Below are positions 8,472-16,111 of a DNA stretch of 40,882 nt, in pieces; within the stretch, counting starts at the first letter, position 1, and every line of letters starts with the position of its first letter. The translations under genes and the position numbers were made by a program. The notes under the pieces are model-generated. The model searched no databases, had not been told where the DNA came from, and worked only from the letters and a program-made list of their open reading frames with translations. The stretch is from Prevotella sp. CAG:1058 (GTDB lineage Bacteria; Bacteroidota; Bacteroidia; Bacteroidales; Bacteroidaceae): NCBI GenBank assembly GCA_000433175.1, contig HF986677.1, positions 1 through 40,882 of the forward strand. The letters run 5' to 3'.

Positions 8472-8741
8472 CTAAATGTTTGCTATGTTGTCGGTTATCT
8501 CCTCAATCTGAGCCGTGAATCCTTCTTTTAGATCTTTAAAATATGCTTTTGGAGCCATGCCTGGTTCCGGATGTGAAATCCTGCAAATATAGTTGCGTTG
8601 TAAAATAATGATTGAAGCTAATATTGCATTTACTTCTTCTTGTTTCTTTTTGTCACTATAAAGTGATGTTGCTATACATTCTGAAAATAAATCACTGCAA
8701 ATGTAGTTTATTATTTTTTTTAGGTTGCGCTTGTTTGCCAT
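8472..8741 (-). CDS. Small conserved-type protein of unknown function
   Basis: This 89-residue cytoplasmic protein starts MANKRNLKKIINYICSDLF. It is predicted mostly helical, with two Cys and no membrane segment. It resembles a small protein I recall from Bacteroides and Prevotella genomes that has no assigned function, so its reality is likely but its role unknown. It is the first gene of the operon with the LPLAT enzyme and the large lipoprotein. Its leader contains a GGTAACC/GGTTACC hairpin. Confidence 0.75.
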   Translation of the reverse strand: MANKRNLKKIINYICSDLFSECIATSLYSDKKKQEEVNAILASIIILQRNYICRISHPEPGMAPKAYFKDLKEGFTAQIEEITDNIANI

Positions 8742-8785
8742 AATAATATAGATTTTAATTTTTGAAATATTTAGATTTTATATGC

Positions 8786-8815
8786 TGGTAACCGATACAT
8801 CTTGTAAGGTTACCA
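8786..8815 (-). promoter_or_regulatory. Inverted repeat in leader of the small-protein operon
   Basis: TGGTAACC (8786-8793) and GGTTACCA (8808-8815) form an 8-bp stem with a 14-base loop. It lies between the putative promoter and the start codon of the gene ending at 8472. The GGTAACC core also occurs in the dispersed hairpin repeats. Confidence 0.4.
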
Positions 8816-8831
8816 AGTAGTTTTCAGCACA

Positions 8832-8839
8832 CAAATATA
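8832..8839 (-). promoter_or_regulatory. Candidate -7 box for the small-protein/LPLAT operon
   Basis: TATATTTG on the minus strand matches TAnnTTTG. No TTG is found 19-21 bases upstream, so support is only partial. The implied leader is about 85 bases. Confidence 0.4.
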
Positions 8840-8931
8840 TAAAATAAATCGTAATCACTGATAAGTATAAGGAAAAAAACATTATTTTTTCCAAAATATT
8901 TTATTTATTTTTCTATGTGAATGAATTTTAG

Positions 8932-8970
8932 TAATTTTGCACGGGCCGAACAGAATGACGGTTTTTCGGC
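8932..8970 (+). promoter_or_regulatory. pfp promoter -7 box and leader hairpin
   Basis: TAATTTTG at 8932-8939 fits the -7 consensus, with only a T-run at the -33 position. Immediately after it the transcript would start with a hairpin, GCCGAA (8945-8950) pairing with TTCGGC (8965-8970). The leader is about 55 bases. Confidence 0.5.
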
Positions 8971-9000
8971 ACACTTGAATAATTTAATAAATTTATTGTC

Positions 9001-10641
9001 ATGGAAAAAAGCGCATTGCAAAAAGCCAGAATGGCTTACATTCCAAAACTGCCGGAGGCACTTAAGGGATTAGTTAAGGTAAAAGAAGGTGCTCCGACAA
9101 AAAGCGTAGACAATCAAGAGGAAATTAAACAACTCTTCCCCAACACTTACGGAATGCCGGTTGTAGAGTTTGAACCGAGCGACACTGAGAACAACGAAGT
9201 GATGAATGTTGGTGTTATCCTTAGCGGAGGACAGGCTCCTGGAGGTCACAATGTCATAACAGGATTGTTTGATACGATAAAGAAAATGAATCCGGAAAAC
9301 AAATTATACGGATTTATATTAGGTCCCGGCGGGCTTGTTGACCATAAATACATTGAAATAACCAAAGATTTCATCGAAGATTACCGCAACGCCGGCGGTT
9401 TTGACATGATTGGTTCAGGACGCACAAAACTTGAAAAAGTAGAACAGTTTGAAAAAGGTCTTGAAATAATACGTGAACTTGGTATAAAGGCTTTGGTTAT
9501 CATTGGTGGTGACGATTCAAATACAAATGCCTGCGTACTGGCTGAGTATTATGCTGCTAAGAATTATGGCGTTCAGGTTATTGGTTGTCCGAAGACCATT
9601 GACGGAGACCTTAAGAACAGCCAGATTGAAACATCTTTCGGTTTCGATACTGCAACTAAGACTTATTCAGAACTTATTGGTAACATTGAGCGTGACTGCA
9701 ACTCAGCCCGTAAGTATTGGCATTTTGTTAAGTTGATGGGACGTTCTGCCAGCCATATAGCGCTTGAATGCGCACTCCAATGCCAGCCGAACGTTTGTCT
9801 TGTGTCTGAGGAAATCAAGGCTAAGAACATGACCCTTAATCAGATAGTCGAGCAATTATGCGAAGTAATTGCATACCGTGCTTCACAGGGCAACAATTTT
9901 GGTGTAATACTTGTTCCTGAAGGCCTTATAGAGTTCATACCTTCTATTGGTAATCTGATAGAAGAACTTAATGACTTGCTTGCTTCACACGGCGATGATT
10001 ATAAAGGACTTGACCCTGTTGCCCAGCGCGAGTACATCATGGCCCACCTTAGTGAAGACAACAAGCAGACATTCTCTACATTGCCAGGAAATGTGGCTCG
10101 CCAGTTGTCTTTGGACAGGGATCCACACGGAAATGTACAGGTTTCACTGATTGAGACTGAGAAACTATTGTCTGACATGTGCGAAGCAAAATTGGCGCAG
10201 TGGAAAGAAGAAGGCAAGTATGCAGGTAGTTTTGCTGCTTTACATCACTTCTTCGGATACGAAGGCCGTTGTGCTGCTCCGTCGAATTTTGATGCAGACT
10301 ATTGTTATGCACTTGGTACGAGTGCCGCACACCTTATTGCTAATGGCAAGACCGGTTATATGGCTATTGTAAAGAATACTATCAAGCCTACTAGCGAATG
10401 GAAGGCTGGAGGTGTTCCAATCACTATGATGATGAACATAGAGCGTCGAAATGGTGAGATGAAACCTGTCATCAGGAAGGCATTGGTTGAGCTTGACGGC
10501 AAACCTTTTAAGGAATTGCAGAAGAACCGTGACAGATGGGCTAAGGAAACATGCTTCATTTATCCCGGACCAATCCAGTATTGGGGACCTTCTGAGGTTT
10601 GTGATGTGCCTACCAAGACTCTTGTTCTAGAGCAGGAATAA
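9001..10641 (+). CDS. pfp: Diphosphate-fructose-6-phosphate 1-phosphotransferase
   Basis: This is a long (546-residue) PPi-dependent phosphofructokinase that interconverts fructose 6-phosphate and fructose 1,6-bisphosphate reversibly in glycolysis. The phosphate-donor site reads GGDDS (169-173). An Asp in place of the second Gly of the ATP-type GGDGS is the known mark of PPi specificity. PKTIDGD (197-203) carries the catalytic Asp, and MGRSA (246-250) is also conserved. The length and N-terminal extension match the plant-beta/Bacteroidetes long clade. It has its own promoter and ends at a hairpin terminator at 10670-10700, so it is probably monocistronic. Confidence 0.95.
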   Translation: MEKSALQKARMAYIPKLPEALKGLVKVKEGAPTKSVDNQEEIKQLFPNTYGMPVVEFEPSDTENNEVMNVGVILSGGQAPGGHNVITGLFDTIKKMNPENKLYGFILGPGGLVDHKYIEITKDFIEDYRNAGGFDMIGSGRTKLEKVEQFEKGLEIIRELGIKALVIIGGDDSNTNACVLAEYYAAKNYGVQVIGCPKTIDGDLKNSQIETSFGFDTATKTYSELIGNIERDCNSARKYWHFVKLMGRSASHIALECALQCQPNVCLVSEEIKAKNMTLNQIVEQLCEVIAYRASQGNNFGVILVPEGLIEFIPSIGNLIEELNDLLASHGDDYKGLDPVAQREYIMAHLSEDNKQTFSTLPGNVARQLSLDRDPHGNVQVSLIETEKLLSDMCEAKLAQWKEEGKYAGSFAALHHFFGYEGRCAAPSNFDADYCYALGTSAAHLIANGKTGYMAIVKNTIKPTSEWKAGGVPITMMMNIERRNGEMKPVIRKALVELDGKPFKELQKNRDRWAKETCFIYPGPIQYWGPSEVCDVPTKTLVLEQE

Positions 10642-10669
10642 TTTTGATAATTAATTTATAATAAAAGAA

Positions 10670-10700
10670 TAGGGGTGGTTGTCTGTAATAGCCACCCCTA
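10670..10700 (+). terminator. Hairpin terminator after pfp
   Basis: TAGGGGTGG (10670-10678) pairs with CCACCCCTA (10692-10700). The T-run after it is weak (TGTTTAAT). The stem overlaps the region where a longer reading of the next gene would begin. Confidence 0.65.
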
Positions 10701-10711
10701 TGTTTAATATA

Positions 10712-11590
10712 ATGGCAGGAAACCGTAAGACACATACTACACGACGTAACGTTTACCGTAAGGCAAGCGGTGAACGTAGTGCCCGTAGCGGGCAAGGCAA
10801 GACCGGCTCTGGTTTCATCAGGAAGTTGGTCCGTCGCTATCCTCGTTGGGCATGGTGGGCAGGTGGATTATGTGTTTCTGTGTTTTACGTATGGATATTT
10901 TATTATTTTTTTGTTGGACCGTTCGGATTCCGTTGGCGTGCGTTATATGGTGATGCGAAGTATCCTGAAGGTTATGAAATCCATGGAATAGACATAAGCC
11001 ATCATCAGGGAGACATTGACTGGGAATTATTGCGTAACGCCATGATAGAGAAGTGTCCCATACGTTTTATTCTTATTAAGGCAACAGAGGGAACTAGTAT
11101 ATTGGATTCAAAGTTCAGGGAAAATTTCACCCAGGCCCGTGAATACGGTTTTATAAGGGGGGCTTACCATTTCTGGAGCAACAAGTCGTCAGCACGTGAG
11201 CAGGCGTACTTTTTCCTGGATAATGTGATTTTGATTGACGGTGACCTCCCGCCCGTCCTTGATGTCGAAAACAAGCCGAAGGATGTTAGCGTTGAAGATT
11301 TTCAACGTGAAATACTTACATGGCTTCATATTGTTGAGGACAGATACCATGTTAAACCGATAATATATACTTATTATAAGTTTAAGATGAATTATCTTAA
11401 CGCTCCCGTGTTTGATGACTACCCTTATTGGATAGCGCATTATTATGTTGACAAGGTCGAGTATGCCGGAGAGTGGAAGTTCTGGCAACATACTGACGCC
11501 GGACGCTTGCCTGGAATAAAGGGCTATGTTGATTTCAACATTTACAATGGCAGTTATTATGATTTGCACAAATTTACGATTGGCAATTAG
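10712..11590 (+). CDS. Membrane-anchored GH25 lysozyme-like muramidase
   Basis: From the ATG at 10712 this is 292 residues. A basic Arg/Lys-rich N-terminus (1-45) precedes a single hydrophobic segment (about 47-68), then a GH25 domain from about 88: GIDISHHQG at 92-100, LIKATEGTS, GAYHFW and the catalytic DxE as Asp184/Glu186 in VLDVEN. GH25 enzymes cleave the MurNAc-GlcNAc bond of peptidoglycan. The anchor should place the domain in the periplasm. An ATG at 10700 and a TTG at 10679 are in frame, but both fall in the pfp terminator stem, so I reject them. It is convergent with prmA, with only 8 bases between stops and no terminator there. Confidence 0.9.
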   Translation: MAGNRKTHTTRRNVYRKASGERSARSGQGKTGSGFIRKLVRRYPRWAWWAGGLCVSVFYVWIFYYFFVGPFGFRWRALYGDAKYPEGYEIHGIDISHHQGDIDWELLRNAMIEKCPIRFILIKATEGTSILDSKFRENFTQAREYGFIRGAYHFWSNKSSAREQAYFFLDNVILIDGDLPPVLDVENKPKDVSVEDFQREILTWLHIVEDRYHVKPIIYTYYKFKMNYLNAPVFDDYPYWIAHYYVDKVEYAGEWKFWQHTDAGRLPGIKGYVDFNIYNGSYYDLHKFTIGN

Positions 11591-11598
11591 TTGTGGTC

Positions 11599-12474
11599 TT
11601 ATTTGAAAACAAGCATACACCAGTCGTTCTTTGTTTTCTTTTTGTCTAATTTTAGTTTCAGTTCTTCCGCCTTGTTTATCAGCATTTCTGCGTCTTTTTC
11701 ATAAAAGCCGCTTAGTATCAGTTTTGCTCCATCCCTCATGGCATGTTTGAATTGTGGCATGTCGTTCAGAAGTATGTTGCGGTTGATGTTTGCCAAGACA
11801 ATATCGAATTCAGTTTCCAATGTATTAATGACATTGGCATTACCGTGCAGGATGCTTACATTCGTAATGCCGTTAATTATGCAGTTGTGTTTAGTGTTCT
11901 CCGTGCTCCATTCGTCAATATCGTACCCGGTAACATTTTTTGCTCCTAGTTTTGCTGATACTATCGACAATATTCCAGTGCCGCACCCGCAGTCCAGCAC
12001 TTGTAGTCCGTTGATGTCATTATCGAGCAGTTCGCTTACAATCATGTAAGTTGTTTCGTGTCCGCCTGTGCCGAATGCTTGCTTGGCGTCGATTGTTATG
12101 TCTATCAGGTTCCCGTTGCCTGTGTTGTTGTGCATTGTGTCGTGAATGACACATTTATTGTTGACAACTATCGGTTCGAATCCTTTTTCCTCCCACGTTT
12201 CATTCCAGTTCTTATCTTCCGCCTCTTCTATTTTGTAAGTTATCTTTATGTTTTCCAAAGGGAATGTTGATAAGACGTTTTCGAGTACATCTTTATCGAA
12301 TAGCTGTTTCTGTACGTAACCTGTAATGTTGTCGTCATCTTCTTCGAATGATTCAAAACCAGCTGTACCGGCAAACTGGCATAGCAGGTCTTTTGAAGCT
12401 TGCATCAGTACATTGTCGTATATTTTCGTGCCGTCGCAATTGCTAATTGCAAATATTACTTTGAGATATTTCAT
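11599..12474 (-). CDS. prmA: Ribosomal protein L11 methyltransferase
   Basis: This 291-residue enzyme methylates ribosomal protein L11 with S-adenosylmethionine. The SAM-binding motif is LDCGCGTGI (160-168), preceded by FGTGGHETT (134-142) and followed by the NINRN substrate-methyl motif near 229-233. All are characteristic of PrmA. Longer in-frame sequence exists upstream, but the conserved N-terminus MKYLKVIF begins at 12474, and a -7 box lies just outside it. It is transcribed alone, divergent from the secreted Tyr/Trp-rich protein. Confidence 0.93.
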   Translation of the reverse strand: MKYLKVIFAISNCDGTKIYDNVLMQASKDLLCQFAGTAGFESFEEDDDNITGYVQKQLFDKDVLENVLSTFPLENIKITYKIEEAEDKNWNETWEEKGFEPIVVNNKCVIHDTMHNNTGNGNLIDITIDAKQAFGTGGHETTYMIVSELLDNDINGLQVLDCGCGTGILSIVSAKLGAKNVTGYDIDEWSTENTKHNCIINGITNVSILHGNANVINTLETEFDIVLANINRNILLNDMPQFKHAMRDGAKLILSGFYEKDAEMLINKAEELKLKLDKKKTKNDWCMLVFK

Positions 12475-12494
12475 ATTCTTGTTAAATTCTTCTG

Positions 12495-12502
12495 CAAATG
12501 TA
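12495..12502 (-). promoter_or_regulatory. prmA -7 box
   Basis: TACATTTG on the minus strand fits TAnnTTTG and sits about 20 bases before the ATG at 12474. No good -33 TTG is seen. Its position inside a possible longer reading supports the shorter start. Confidence 0.5.
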
Positions 12503-12544
12503 TAAAAAATAGGGAAAAGCCGACTATGTTTTAGGGTTTTTCCG

Positions 12545-12603
12545 TATTTTTGCAATATATAAAATTGTTATTTTTGCACATAAATAGATTAAGGATAAGG
12601 AGG
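12545..12603 (+). promoter_or_regulatory. Tandem -7 boxes and strong Shine-Dalgarno
   Basis: Two copies of TATTTTTG lie 24 bases apart (12545-12552 and 12569-12576), each followed by CA. Downstream, TAAGGAGG (12596-12603) lies 8 bases before the ATG at 12612. So strong a Shine-Dalgarno match is uncommon in this window and fits a highly expressed gene. Confidence 0.5.
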
Positions 12604-12611
12604 TTAATATA

Positions 12612-13511
12612 ATGAAAAGGATTGTTTTGTTTTCTTTCTTGTTCGGTTTTTTGTCGTCTGTGGCTTATGCCCAGGATGACATGTATTTTACACCGAAGAA
12701 GGTGGATAAGAGCGCTGAGTCTACACAGCCGGAAGATAAGTCAGCAGTTGTTTACTATTCCTCTTCGTCGCGTGACGTTGACGAGTACAACAGGAGGGGG
12801 CAATATGCAGACAATTATAGTGTTATGGGAACAGATACATTAATAAGCGATGTCATAGTGTTGGACAATGACACTGCTTATTCTGTAAACGCTGATTCTG
12901 ATACAGATGCCTACTATTCTTATGATCCGGATGAGGATTATAGGTATAGCCGCTGCATGAGCCGTTTCGACGATTTCTATTGGTATAATCCTTGGTATTA
13001 CGATTGGTATTGGCCTTATGGCTGGTATGGTGCGTATGGTTGGTATGGCAGTCCGTATTGGTATGCCGGCTTATGGTACGACCCATGGTTCTATGGCTGG
13101 CACAGGCCGTGGGGCTGGTATTATCCTTCATATTGGTATGGCTCATATTACCGTCCGTATAGGGGAGTTACCGGAACAATGAATCATGGGCGTATTTATG
13201 GTCATAATAGTGGTACGGCCAATAATTTTAAAGGCTATCGTGGCACTACTAATTCTAGTCGAGTTAATTACAACCAAAATACGATAAACCGTAATGATAA
13301 AAATAATAGTACAAATCGGTTTAAGGGTAATAGGGTAAACAGGGATAATAACCAACTGAATAATAACAGACAGAATTACCAAAGTCGTCCGTCGTATAAC
13401 AACAATAATTTTGGAGGCAATCGTAGCGGAGGTAGTTTCCGTGGCGGCGGTTCGTTTGGCGGAAGTCGTAGCGGCGGTTCAGGCGGTGGCGGATTCCGTG
13501 GTAGGAGATAA
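12612..13511 (+). CDS. Secreted low-complexity Tyr/Trp- and Gly/Arg-rich protein
   Basis: I do not recognise a characterised family, though similar proteins are common in Bacteroidales. A signal peptide ends after residue 20 (AYA before QDD). Residues 21-110 are acidic, with the segment DVDEYNRR. Residues about 121-183 are extraordinarily rich in Tyr and Trp, with repeated WYG, WYD and PYW turns. Residues about 194-270 are Asn-rich, and the last 30 are Gly/Arg/Ser-rich, ending in RGRR. The mature protein is probably periplasmic or surface-exposed and largely disordered. It lies 99 bases ahead of an outer-membrane barrel on the same strand, so a joint role is plausible but unproven. Confidence 0.85.
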   Translation: MKRIVLFSFLFGFLSSVAYAQDDMYFTPKKVDKSAESTQPEDKSAVVYYSSSSRDVDEYNRRGQYADNYSVMGTDTLISDVIVLDNDTAYSVNADSDTDAYYSYDPDEDYRYSRCMSRFDDFYWYNPWYYDWYWPYGWYGAYGWYGSPYWYAGLWYDPWFYGWHRPWGWYYPSYWYGSYYRPYRGVTGTMNHGRIYGHNSGTANNFKGYRGTTNSSRVNYNQNTINRNDKNNSTNRFKGNRVNRDNNQLNNNRQNYQSRPSYNNNNFGGNRSGGSFRGGGSFGGSRSGGSGGGGFRGRR

Positions 13512-13610
13512 TAAATTCAAACATCGTAAATATTTCGGGATGTGCCATTCTTGTATGAAGAGTTTGTGCGTATTCCCATTGGAAATTTATATTAATAAAG
13601 AAGAAAACTT

Positions 13611-15173
13611 ATGAAGCGATTAGTATTTATATTAATGTCTGCCTTTACGGTAGTACCTTTATTCTCTCAAGAGACTTATGAGAATGCAAATATTGCAACA
13701 GAAGACTTGAACGGTACTGCCCGCTATGTCGGTATGGGTGGAGCTATGGACGCCCTTGGTGCAGATATCTCTACAATAGCCACTAATCCGGCTGGTATCG
13801 GTTTGTTCCGTCATTCGGTTGCAAATGTTTCTTTCGGTTTTGTTTCACAGCAAGGTGCATCTGATTTTGCCGGTGCAAACAAGACTAACATGAGCTTTGA
13901 CCAGGCCGGATTCGTTTATTCCCGCCGGACAGGCCGTAATTCGTTCATGAACCTGGCGTTCAATTATCACAAGAGCCGTAATTTCGATTATATATTGTCG
14001 GCAGCTGATGCTTTGAATAATGCTTCACAGAATAAATTATCATACATGAAAGGTGCCGAAGGTGTGTTCAATATTTACCAGAACAACAGCGGAACGTTTG
14101 TTGCCGACGATAATACATTTAATCAAGTTGACTACCTTTATTATAATACATTAATGTCAGATGAAAATGGCGATTTTTATTATAATAATGCAAACGGTTA
14201 TATGTTCAACCGGGCTAATTCCGGATATATTGGTGAATACGATTTCAATATCAGCGGGAATATAAACGACCGTGTTTATCTAGGATTGACTTTTGGTATA
14301 AGCGATGTTAATTATAAAGGATATAGCGAATATACTGAAAGTTTTGGTGCAACTGATAACGTCTTGTTGGCAGACGAACGCCGTATCGATGGTACTGGTT
14401 TCAATATTAAGGCCGGAGTGATATTCCGTCCTATCGAGACGTCGCCGTTCCGCATAGGCGTATCGGTAGCAACACCTACTTGGTATGATTTGAATACGTC
14501 AAATTACACAGTGCTTCGCAACAATACCCAATGGGGAATGTATGATTCAGGTGAAATCGGCGAGAGCTACGATTTCAAGCTTTATACTCCATGGAAGTTT
14601 GGCGTAAGTCTCGGTACAACGGTTGGCAATTATCTTGCTATCGGTGCTGGTTATGAGTATGCCGACTACGGCAATCTTGACAGCCGTATTAATACGGGCG
14701 GTGGTTACGATTGGTATTATGATGAGTATTATGAAACGACTGCTGGTGACAGGGCGATGAACCGGCATACGGAAAATACATTGAAAGCTGTTAATACGTT
14801 TAAGGTTGGTCTTGAGTTTAAGCCTGATACAAAATTGGCGATCAGAGTTGGTTACAATTATGTTTCGCCTATGTACAACGAGTACGGATATAAGGACGGA
14901 ACGATAAATTCTCCAGGCTCGTATTATAGTTCGTCGACTGATTATACCAATTGGCGTGCCACCAACCGTTTGACATTAGGTATCGGATATAATGTCGGCA
15001 AATTGTCACTTGATGCAGCTTATCAGTATTCAGTGCAGGAGGGCGATTTCAGTCCATTCACTAATTATTACGCATCAGAGCAGGATTCACCGGAGTATGA
15101 TAATATCTGCAATGCCGTAAATGTGAATAACGAACGTCACCAGTTTATTGTAACACTCGGTTATCATTTTTAA
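13611..15173 (+). CDS. FadL/OmpP1-like outer-membrane beta-barrel protein
   Basis: This 520-residue protein has a signal peptide (cleavage near residue 19, LFS before QET), an early NPAGIG motif (TNPAGIGLF, about residues 58-66) typical of the FadL/TodX/hemin-receptor-like barrels of Bacteroidetes, many alternating aromatic beta-strands, and a C-terminal strand ending in Phe (LGYHF). FadL relatives pass hydrophobic compounds through the outer membrane. The actual ligand here is unknown. A purine-rich AAGAAG lies shortly before the ATG. It is likely co-transcribed with the preceding Tyr/Trp-rich secreted protein and ends at a perfect hairpin. Confidence 0.87.
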   Translation: MKRLVFILMSAFTVVPLFSQETYENANIATEDLNGTARYVGMGGAMDALGADISTIATNPAGIGLFRHSVANVSFGFVSQQGASDFAGANKTNMSFDQAGFVYSRRTGRNSFMNLAFNYHKSRNFDYILSAADALNNASQNKLSYMKGAEGVFNIYQNNSGTFVADDNTFNQVDYLYYNTLMSDENGDFYYNNANGYMFNRANSGYIGEYDFNISGNINDRVYLGLTFGISDVNYKGYSEYTESFGATDNVLLADERRIDGTGFNIKAGVIFRPIETSPFRIGVSVATPTWYDLNTSNYTVLRNNTQWGMYDSGEIGESYDFKLYTPWKFGVSLGTTVGNYLAIGAGYEYADYGNLDSRINTGGGYDWYYDEYYETTAGDRAMNRHTENTLKAVNTFKVGLEFKPDTKLAIRVGYNYVSPMYNEYGYKDGTINSPGSYYSSSTDYTNWRATNRLTLGIGYNVGKLSLDAAYQYSVQEGDFSPFTNYYASEQDSPEYDNICNAVNVNNERHQFIVTLGYHF

Positions 15174-15205
15174 GAATATACTAGTTTTTAGTTAGCCAAA
15201 TTCAA

Positions 15206-15257
15206 AAAAACAACCCGTTGTGAGTTTCTGTTAATTGAATCACAACGGGTTGTTTTT
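15206..15257. terminator. Perfect bidirectional terminator
   Basis: An 18-bp perfect inverted repeat (15206-15223 with 15240-15257) has A-rich and T-rich outer ends, so it can terminate both the outer-membrane protein gene (+) and the NUDIX operon (-). Confidence 0.9.
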
Positions 15258-15290
15258 ATCGTTAAATTGCAATCGGTGGCATATTGCGTT

Positions 15291-15351
15291 GCAAAAGGCC
15301 ATGTATTACAAGTCAAAAGATCGTCTTTTGCAGCTTAAAAGACGACCTTTT
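15291..15351 (+). repeat. Intergenic hairpin repeat, copy 3
   Basis: AAAAGATCGTCTTTT (15315-15329) and AAAAGACGACCTTTT (15337-15351) pair with one mismatch around the loop gcagctt. A GCAAAAGG element leads the unit at 15291. It lies just downstream of the bidirectional terminator, in the gap between convergent genes. Confidence 0.7.
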
Positions 15352-15452
15352 ATAATCTGTTTTGTTTAAATAATGTAAGTTGTTGATAATCATTAGATTG
15401 GACATGGTATAGGTGTGGTTGTTCCATGCCTGTATATACGTTGCGCCTTTTC

Positions 15453-16100
15453 TTATGGCATTGTTTGCCGTGGATTGTCCGGCAACTTGAATGCGCCGAA
15501 TTTATAGAGTTGTTTGTCTATATTGCCGTCAGGTACAAGCAGTCCCATGTTTTTCAGATAGTCTATTGGAGTTTCGCCGAGTATGGCTGTATACAATGGA
15601 TTTATCTCGGCCAGAGTGAACTTTTCGTTCAACAAGTCTGTGCCTACCGGTTCGGTCAATGCCTGCCGGCGCAAAGCTTTAAGTGCCAGGTTAAACATCA
15701 GGTCGTGGTCGAAGGCCAGTTCCGGCATGTCGTCTATGTCGAACCATGCCGCTTTTGCAGCGTCGTCCCCGCCTTTAACATCTTGTATCTTTACAATGGC
15801 GTAGTAGGCTATGCTTATCACACGTTCGCGCGGGTCGCGTTTGGGATTTGCGAAAGTGTGAAACTGGCGTATGTCGTTTACCGTTAATCCTGTTTCTTCT
15901 TCAAGTTCGCGGCGTGCCCCTTCATCCGCCGGTTCGTCAATGTTAAGGAAACCACCGGGGAAAGCCCATTTCCCCTTGTCCGGCTCGTTGCCTCGTTCTA
16001 TAAGAAGCACTTTCAGCTGTCTGCCGTCGTATCCGAAGACGACACAATCGGTCGTTACGGCAGGGTGTGGATATTTATAGTGGTATTTCAGCTCTTCCAT
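15453..16100 (-). CDS. NUDIX protein with NrtR/AraR-like C-terminal region
   Basis: This is a 215-residue cytoplasmic protein. The NUDIX box is fully consensus at 50-72: Gly50, Glu56, Arg64-Glu65, Glu68-Glu69 and Gly71. Residues about 140-205 (FTLAEINPLYTAILGE, then MGLLVPDG) resemble the winged helix of NrtR/AraR-type NUDIX regulators, in which the NUDIX domain senses a nucleotide or sugar ligand. Because the catalytic box is intact, it could be a hydrolase, a regulator or both. It is the last gene of the minus-strand block, 11 bases after the helicase gene. Confidence 0.85.
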   Translation of the reverse strand: MEELKYHYKYPHPAVTTDCVVFGYDGRQLKVLLIERGNEPDKGKWAFPGGFLNIDEPADEGARRELEEETGLTVNDIRQFHTFANPKRDPRERVISIAYYAIVKIQDVKGGDDAAKAAWFDIDDMPELAFDHDLMFNLALKALRRQALTEPVGTDLLNEKFTLAEINPLYTAILGETPIDYLKNMGLLVPDGNIDKQLYKFGAFKLPDNPRQTMP

Positions 16101-16111
16101 GATGTTTATGA

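Noticed and set aside
15426..15887. 153-residue plus-strand ORF
   Set aside because: Overlaps the NUDIX gene in antisense; the Cys/Val/Tyr-rich translation is a reflection of the opposite strand.
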